Source: Shewanella hanedai (GTDB lineage Bacteria; Pseudomonadota; Gammaproteobacteria; Enterobacterales; Shewanellaceae). Taken from it: DNA of 64,000 bases. Below, piece by piece: positions 58,603 to 64,000 of this stretch. The DNA is taken from assembly GCF_007197645.1 (NCBI RefSeq), contig NZ_VKGK01000002.1, positions 124,001-188,000 on the forward strand, read 5' to 3'. Both the position numbers and the translations under genes were made by a program. Every line of letters begins with the position of its first letter. Positions within the stretch are counted from its first letter, which is position 1. The notes below the pieces were generated by a model. It saw only the letters and a list, made by a program, of their open reading frames with translations, searched no databases and was not told where the DNA came from.

Positions 58603-58914
58603 CTAACTTTTGTCATTAATTGTTTGATGCTCAATCACTAAGCCTTCGACTTCATCGTGTATTTTTTGATCACGAGAGCCCATATGTACCAACTGCTTAC
58701 CCTGCACCCTAGAAAGCTTAACCATATCTTGGCATACATCACACACCAAGAAGTAATCAGGGGTGAAGCGCCAAACCGTAATGAAAAACAATGACGCTAA
58801 TTCGGTTTCCTTGTACAAGCTCCATTGCCTTTCCTCACCACAGCGTTGGCAATGGCAAGTCATTAAAGGCTCTATCAACTCATACTTTTTGTCCATGCCG
58901 ACAAGAAATAACAT
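58603..58914 (-). CDS. Small zinc-ribbon-like protein
   Basis: The ATG at 58914 is preferred, with GGAG eight bases upstream, giving 103 residues; a TTG two codons earlier is in frame. Two cysteine pairs (CHCQRC near 20-25 and CDVCQD near 58-63) look like a zinc ribbon. A hydrophobic FFITVWRF stretch lies between them. I do not recognise a named family. Confidence 0.7.
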   Translation of the reverse strand: MLFLVGMDKKYELIEPLMTCHCQRCGEERQWSLYKETELASLFFITVWRFTPDYFLVCDVCQDMVKLSRVQGKQLVHMGSRDQKIHDEVEGLVIEHQTINDKS

Positions 58915-59379
58915 GCTCAATCTCCATTAAATTACACCGATTTAGCCAATGATTTATTGTCTATTGAAACATAAAAATGAGCCTCGGGTAAGCAATCTCA
59001 CACTAAGTAGTTGCAACCTGTTTGATTTACCAATAGGCAAGAAAAGGCCAGGGTTAATGCTAATTACCGTAAATGAAGGAGCATGCTTATTAACATAATC
59101 TTATGAATAATTAGATATTAGTGTTTATAAAATGACTCAACATTAAGTTAAAATATTTAGTTACATTATCTTCAAATGGTACATATAATAAAGTCAATAC
59201 CGGAAATAATATATATAATTACCTTTTAAATAAAAACCCTTACCTAATAACCTATGATTAACTTGAATATAATATTTCGTGATACATTCGTTATAAAATA
59301 CATCACTCCACGTGAAGTATAATATTTTTTTAGCCGTAGAATCATCCCACGTTATTAATATTAGTAGTAAGGGATTATT
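58915..59379. other. Very A/T-rich intergenic region
   Basis: About 465 bases, much of it (59090-59360) strikingly A/T-rich, upstream of the barrel/cytochrome operon. It should hold that operon's promoter. I found no gene, no riboswitch core and no clear repeat. Such composition could also mark a site bound by a nucleoid silencer of acquired DNA. Confidence 0.5.
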
Positions 59380-60879
59380 TTGGATATATATGTTAAACAT
59401 AAAAAATTCAATATAAAGCAGACTCTATTATTTGCTTTATTATTAAATACATCGATGGTAACTCACGCTGAGGAGGTTAAAAAAAATAGCATTGATGATT
59501 ATCTTACATTAGGCACCACTGACAGTATTTATGGCAGTGATGATTTTTACGCGCATGATAGAACTCAAATTGGCAATCAAATAAAAACCTTTATTCCCCC
59601 CTTATTAACTCCCGCAGTCACTCAACATGCGTATGTTTTACCACCAGGAGCGTTCCGGTTAGATTTCTCTCAACGGTATATCTCTTTGGATGGAAATGAT
59701 TTTTTTAAAGATGGAACCCCTAATACTGATGTATTCAGTAATTTTGAAGTTAATCGGCAGTTATCCGATCTCGATCTATTTTATGGCTTCGATTTAAACA
59801 CAAAGTACCTCCATAGCTTTACACTACGAGTTAACATACCCTACCGTACTGTAGAAACAAACGGCTCAGTTAACCCTAATGGCCAACCCTTCATCAGCTT
59901 AGAAAATGCCGGTAGCTCTTCTCATATCGGTGACGTTGGTGTCTTTTTAAAAAAGAAAATTCTCGATCAAGCCAATAGTGGCTTTGGTTTAGCCATGGTT
60001 GGCGCTGTTTTCTTACCCACTGGTAGCAACGAAGCAACTTTTGGCAGTAATGGTCGAATTAGTGCTCGACGTCCACAGCCTCCCAACACTGTCGCAGCCC
60101 AAGGTTTTGACGCCGTACAACGGGCAAATGTTGCCAATGGTACTTGGGGAGATGGTCGCTGTTTCTTCAGAAATTTCAATATTGATAATAGGGAGCTGTG
60201 TAATAACAATCCCGCTTTTAGCGCACCTTCTGCCGCAGTACAAAGCTTCGCGCCAGGTGGCAGCAACTTCGACAACTCCTTTGTTGGAGACTTCCCCTTT
60301 AACAATGGTGTTTTTGGTCGGTTTTCAGCAGATGGTCGCCTGCCTTCCATTTTACAGTCAGGAACGGGATCGACCAGTTTCTTAGTGGGGGCTTTTTTAA
60401 CGAAGCAATTCTCGGAGAATAGCTTCATTGGACGCTCGGCATTACACGGTGGATTTAGCCATAAATTTGTTTCAGAAGATGATGGAATAGACCCTGGTGA
60501 TATCACCACCTATTTCACCTCTTTCGTTAAACCTATCTACAAGGATTACTTGTCGCTGGATTTAAGCTTAATCGCTTTCGATCGCGAAGAAGACACCTAC
60601 GCTGGCAATATTCCAGAGCCAGAAATTCATACCTGTGTCGCCGAAGATCTTGGCGTGATCAGCAACTGTGGCAGTGTGGGTGAAGAGGCCTTTGTGTTTG
60701 ATGTTGGCCATCGTCCTGGATTTTCAGGTGGATTAACGGGGTTTGTCGCACCGTCTCTAATTTTTAGCCCTAATCCTCAATTGCGTTTCACCCTTTCATC
60801 ACTCTTCCGCGTTATTGAACCTGATTTAGGTCCTGCACCAGAAGCTGTTTTCCGTTTCTCTATCAGTACGATTCTTTAA
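59380..60879 (+). CDS. Predicted outer-membrane beta-barrel protein
   Basis: A 499-residue exported protein with a signal peptide (about 1-30, ending MVTHAEE). I use TTG at 59380 because AAGGGA lies six bases before it and no in-frame ATG fits the signal peptide. The mature part has alternating amphipathic strands with aromatic belts, as in transporter-type barrels (LPPGAFRLDFSQRYISL, FTLRVNIPYRTV, GFGLAMVGAVFLPTGS), and ends in a strand FRFSISTIL. Two cysteine pairs (C-x16-C near 268 and another near 424-433) sit in predicted loops. It shares an operon with the cytochrome gene 18 bases downstream. Substrate is unknown. Confidence 0.78.
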   Translation: MDIYVKHKKFNIKQTLLFALLLNTSMVTHAEEVKKNSIDDYLTLGTTDSIYGSDDFYAHDRTQIGNQIKTFIPPLLTPAVTQHAYVLPPGAFRLDFSQRYISLDGNDFFKDGTPNTDVFSNFEVNRQLSDLDLFYGFDLNTKYLHSFTLRVNIPYRTVETNGSVNPNGQPFISLENAGSSSHIGDVGVFLKKKILDQANSGFGLAMVGAVFLPTGSNEATFGSNGRISARRPQPPNTVAAQGFDAVQRANVANGTWGDGRCFFRNFNIDNRELCNNNPAFSAPSAAVQSFAPGGSNFDNSFVGDFPFNNGVFGRFSADGRLPSILQSGTGSTSFLVGAFLTKQFSENSFIGRSALHGGFSHKFVSEDDGIDPGDITTYFTSFVKPIYKDYLSLDLSLIAFDREEDTYAGNIPEPEIHTCVAEDLGVISNCGSVGEEAFVFDVGHRPGFSGGLTGFVAPSLIFSPNPQLRFTLSSLFRVIEPDLGPAPEAVFRFSISTIL

Positions 60880-60897
60880 GCTAAGGAAGCGCATAAA

Positions 60898-63618
60898 ATG
60901 AAAAATAAACAATTTATTATCAAGATATTTTGTATTTCTATCGCCAGTGCATTTATCACCCAAGCATTAGCTAAGAACTACATATTAACGCCTGATCAGC
61001 GAACCGTGACGATTAAAGGCGGCTTCTCGCAACCTGACTTGTCGCAATATCGTTCAAGCATTGACAGCAAAATCATTGATCGTACTTTCTATACCAATGA
61101 AGCGACCTTCATGGCAAATGAAGGTTATAAAACCGGAATGGAAGGCTATAACGACATGGTGAAAGCCAGCTTTCCTATTGCCTATAAAAGAGCATTTCAA
61201 TGGGTCACAGCCCGTGAAATGTACTTCTATGCGCGCTATTTACTGGATTATATTGGCGGACGTAGCCACTCTGGTGTGCATATGGTGCATGGTCCATATT
61301 TCAGCATGAAAGCAGACAAGCACAGCCAGTTTAACAAATTAGTGCGTGACCGAGGTGAGCGTCAATTTTCAAACAAAGACATTCTATTAGGGATGGATTT
61401 ACCCCTTGTATATCAACGAACTGGATTCCCACGCGTGTTCGATGATATTCAACCAACCTACTTACAATACAAGTCGGTACAACCTTTTTTCACTGGTCAG
61501 TTAGACAATACCGACAGTTTCGACGACCCAATAAGTGGCAAAAAAGGAGGCTGGGGAGTCCCTAATACCTACTTCAACGACTTGCCTCAACGCTTTGATC
61601 ATGGCGACATGGACACCACCTTTAACTTAGGTGCCATGGGACAGTTCGTAAAACGCCGATCACAATGGTTAGACCGATTCTTCCAAGCCAATCACAGGGG
61701 CACAACCCATATATCCAAGCATAAAGAGGTGCCGCTATTAGGTAATGATGCTGAAGAGGGCATGCGTGGTTGGGGGCTCACCATGAGTGCCTTGAACGCC
61801 ATGCTGCAGGTTAAATCATCCATGTTTACCGATGGTGAAAAACTCATCGGCGTCAATACCGATACCTATGATCCTAAAAATGGCTTTAAATACCTTCCCC
61901 ATGAAATAAAGCCAAACCTATTATGGGTGGGAGACATTCCAGAGCGGGTTTGGGCCATGGATATCCAAGACCCAAGTAGCCAATTATGGGATCAAGCATC
62001 TTGGGTATGGGCAACGTCAGCCTATGCTGTCGCTGCAAATCGCCGTGGTGACTTTTTCACGGATAACCCCCCAGTAGATGGCGGTTTAGTCGAAAAACGT
62101 ACAGGGTTACTGGCCGAATCAATTGGTAATGCCGTCTTTAGTAACATTCAAGCAATGCACACAGATAACAATATACTTGTGTCTCAATGGCATCCGGAAG
62201 AAGGTAAAGGCTCAACCATTACATTAAAAGATATGGCAATGGCACTGGTCGCCATCAATGATATGGCACAGTCATGGCAAAATATGGCGCGTAAACCAGA
62301 GCTGGTTCAACAAGCAAAAACACTACTGGTCAATAACGCGGACTTTTTAGTTAAAGTGCAAAATCCTAATGGCAGTTTTAACAGTAGTTACAGCACATCA
62401 GGGCAAGCACAGGGGAAAAATGGTCTTGCTGTATCGCAATTTGAAGGGATCCGAGCATTAATTGCAGCCTATTACTCCAGTCGTGATGATAAATATCTCA
62501 CTGCAGCACGAAAAGCCTACAACCATGTTAACCGCGATTACTGGCAAGTCAAAGATGGGGTTTATCGCAGTGAGTTAAACAATGATATTGCCACCGTCAC
62601 CCCTTATTCAGTGGGCGTTACCATGGCAGCCTTACGTGAAGTGATGTTTACCACCCCAAGCTATTTGCTTGAAGACCAAGTAGAACACATGACACGTTGG
62701 TGGGTTCAAACCGTTAACCAAAGCGGCTTATTGTTGTCAGAGCACCAATCCACCGGTGAGGTTTTCACTGGATATGGTACAGGCGATGACGATGCTGATG
62801 GCATCCCCTATGTGAGTAAAGCACATGGTGAATACGGCGCAGCTCCTGTTATGGCCGCTGTTGTGAAAATTAACCTTGGTTCAGCATCAAATGCCGCGTT
62901 TAATGCTATCGAAGGTGATACTTACCAAGGCGATAATCTTGACCATGTCGCCATGAACTTTTCACTGGCGCAGCATCCCTCACTTAAACATGCACCCCAG
63001 TTAGCACTCACCAACCAAGGTGTTGAGGGTTTAGTAAACCGTTCGGATCTGGTGCGTACTGACGGTTCGCACATTCCGTTGCAACCATCAAAGCCCATAC
63101 TTATCGGTAAAGGCACACAACATGACCTAAGCGGTAAGCAAATTTTTGAAGCAAACTGCATGCTTTGTCATGGCCAAAACGGTGAAGGCATTGATGGCAA
63201 ACCGTTGAAGAACTTTATGGGATACCCTGCGGCGACAATGGAAGCGTTCGTTTTTTCTGGTAACCCCACCGCATCAATGCCCGCTTTTGGTATTGGTAAT
63301 AATGACAAAGTCGGTGGCACGCTGACCAAAGACGAAATTAAACGGGTTGTCAGCTATGTACAAAGCAATAGCTTTAAGCATAACTACGCTGAATCGCAAA
63401 AAGGCCACATCATTAAAGGCTTTCAGGCGAAGGATATTTGGTTCTATCTATCTCGTTATAATGTGCAACATCGAGGAGAAAAAATGATTGATGCCAGCAT
63501 TGCTCAGCAATACATAGAACAAATGCAAAATCCAGCCAAGGTCAAAGCGGCTCAATATGAAAACATTCAACGCAGTAAGCCTGATGCAGACGTGACTCAA
63601 GCCGATATGCCTCAGTAG
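60898..63618 (+). CDS. Periplasmic protein with C-terminal cytochrome c domain
   Basis: A 906-residue protein with a signal peptide (about 1-25, ending TQALAKN) and AAGGA before the ATG. Residues about 90-720 are helix-rich with repeated paired helices (WDQASWVWATSAYAV, SITLKDMAMALVAIND, QFEGIRALIAAYYSS, VTPYSVGVTMAALREV), which suggests an alpha/alpha toroid, seen in glycosidases and terpene cyclases. A class I cytochrome c domain follows with CMLCH (C754, C757, H758) and a probable methionine ligand in ASMPAFG. A charged tail of about 80 residues ends the protein. I recognise no characterised family for the large domain. Confidence 0.75.
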   Translation: MKNKQFIIKIFCISIASAFITQALAKNYILTPDQRTVTIKGGFSQPDLSQYRSSIDSKIIDRTFYTNEATFMANEGYKTGMEGYNDMVKASFPIAYKRAFQWVTAREMYFYARYLLDYIGGRSHSGVHMVHGPYFSMKADKHSQFNKLVRDRGERQFSNKDILLGMDLPLVYQRTGFPRVFDDIQPTYLQYKSVQPFFTGQLDNTDSFDDPISGKKGGWGVPNTYFNDLPQRFDHGDMDTTFNLGAMGQFVKRRSQWLDRFFQANHRGTTHISKHKEVPLLGNDAEEGMRGWGLTMSALNAMLQVKSSMFTDGEKLIGVNTDTYDPKNGFKYLPHEIKPNLLWVGDIPERVWAMDIQDPSSQLWDQASWVWATSAYAVAANRRGDFFTDNPPVDGGLVEKRTGLLAESIGNAVFSNIQAMHTDNNILVSQWHPEEGKGSTITLKDMAMALVAINDMAQSWQNMARKPELVQQAKTLLVNNADFLVKVQNPNGSFNSSYSTSGQAQGKNGLAVSQFEGIRALIAAYYSSRDDKYLTAARKAYNHVNRDYWQVKDGVYRSELNNDIATVTPYSVGVTMAALREVMFTTPSYLLEDQVEHMTRWWVQTVNQSGLLLSEHQSTGEVFTGYGTGDDDADGIPYVSKAHGEYGAAPVMAAVVKINLGSASNAAFNAIEGDTYQGDNLDHVAMNFSLAQHPSLKHAPQLALTNQGVEGLVNRSDLVRTDGSHIPLQPSKPILIGKGTQHDLSGKQIFEANCMLCHGQNGEGIDGKPLKNFMGYPAATMEAFVFSGNPTASMPAFGIGNNDKVGGTLTKDEIKRVVSYVQSNSFKHNYAESQKGHIIKGFQAKDIWFYLSRYNVQHRGEKMIDASIAQQYIEQMQNPAKVKAAQYENIQRSKPDADVTQADMPQ

Positions 63619-63661
63619 GCATTCACATTGAACAATGCACTCTTTGTCATCCGTTAAGCAG

Positions 63662-63698
63662 AAAGTAGCTTGCTGTTTACCCAGCACGCTACTTTTTG
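63662..63698 (+). terminator. Terminator after the cytochrome gene
   Basis: AAAGTAGCTTGCTG (63662-63675) pairs with CAGCACGCTACTTT (63682-63695) with one mismatch, then TT. It closes the barrel/cytochrome operon. Confidence 0.85.
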
Positions 63699-63848
63699 CC
63701 ATATCTTAGACGAATAAAATCAGGCCAATGCTTTATGACGCCAGCATCAGTATAGGGTATACTCCGCTCGCTCAATCTATATCGATTGCATCCAGCTTTG
63801 ATTAGCGTTTATGCAGGTTCACCCTAAGGCCATTTCTACCTATCTACG

Positions 63849-64000
63849 TTTCCACATCTCGAAGTTTCCACATCTCGAAGTTTCCACATCTCGAAGTTTC
63901 CACATCTCGAAGTTTCCACATCTCGAAGTTTTCACATCTCGAAGTTTTCACATCTCGAAGTTTTCACATCTCGAAGTTTTCACATCTCGAAGTTTTCACA
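63849..64000. repeat. 16-bp tandem repeat array, running off the window
   Basis: Nine full units and part of a tenth of TTTCCACATCTCGAAG are joined without gaps from 63849 to the window end. Units 1-5 read TTTCC and units 6-10 read TTTTC at the start, so the array has two homogeneous blocks. The right end lies outside the window. Confidence 0.97.

Noticed and set aside
59967..60509. A 180-codon minus-strand frame inside the barrel gene
   Set aside because: It is a shadow of the plus-strand gene, which has the signal peptide, ribosome site and operon partner.
63849..64000. CRISPR array at the window end
   Set aside because: The 16-bp units are directly joined with no unique spacers, so it is a simple tandem repeat.

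Overview
The window looks like a chromosomal segment of a marine gammaproteobacterium, most likely Shewanella. The first ~20 kb carry the gene order conserved in enteric bacteria, Vibrio and Shewanella: rpsI-rplM, zapE, zapG, degQ-degS, murA-ibaG-mlaBCDEF, yrbG-kdsD-kdsC-lptCAB-rpoN-hpf-ptsN-rapZ-ptsO. The protein sequences and the palindrome-rich intergenic repeats fit marine Shewanella. The genus is inferred from gene content and sequence familiarity, not from a search.

Layout. (1) 1-20.3 kb is a core envelope and housekeeping block. A minus-strand retrograde phospholipid transport cluster (mlaFEDCB-ibaG-murA) diverges from a plus-strand LPS/KDO and sigma-54/PTS-Ntr cluster that ends with mgtE. 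(2) 20.3-30.4 kb holds a lone molybdate-type binding protein, an OmpA-like lipoprotein, a two-component system, an FG-GAP repeat protein, a DUF885 lipoprotein, rarD and an RlmI-type methyltransferase. (3) 30.4-48 kb is accessory and repeat-rich: small lipoprotein, DUF1287 protein, fumC, CHMI-like tautomerase, CPA1 antiporter, secreted M66 zinc protease, alkyl sulfatase with AraC and GNAT genes, MFS transporter, DUF3135 protein and a triple-PAS chemoreceptor-like protein. (4) 48-58.9 kb contains ppnP, a decayed methyltransferase gene, a Tat-exported class V aminotransferase-like protein, a GGDEF-EAL protein in operon with a periplasmic binding protein, ppiB, a multidomain chitinase and a secreted protein of unknown function. 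(5) 59.4-63.6 kb is a two-gene operon: an outer-membrane beta-barrel and a 906-residue periplasmic protein ending in a cytochrome c domain. (6) The window ends inside a 16-bp tandem repeat array.

The most striking finding is a pair of sequences that read as class I cyclic-di-GMP riboswitches (GEMM). One lies in the leader of the M66 mucinase-like protease (about 36.62-36.71 kb, plus strand), the other in the leader of the GH18 chitinase (about 57.22-57.30 kb, minus strand). Between them lie a GGDEF-EAL enzyme coupled to a periplasmic sensor-like protein and a soluble PAS-chemoreceptor of BdlA-like architecture. This suggests a local second-messenger module that ties secretion of polymer-degrading enzymes (mucin-type glycoproteins, chitin) to surface or biofilm lifestyle.

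The second candidate for something undescribed is the barrel/cytochrome operon at 59.4-63.6 kb, whose large subunit I cannot place in a characterised family. Dispersed repeats also stand out: two inverted copies of a ~190-250 bp element, several palindromes centred on CATCCATG or its reverse complement CATGGATG, a shared terminator hairpin family joined to short tandem repeats, and the 16-bp array.
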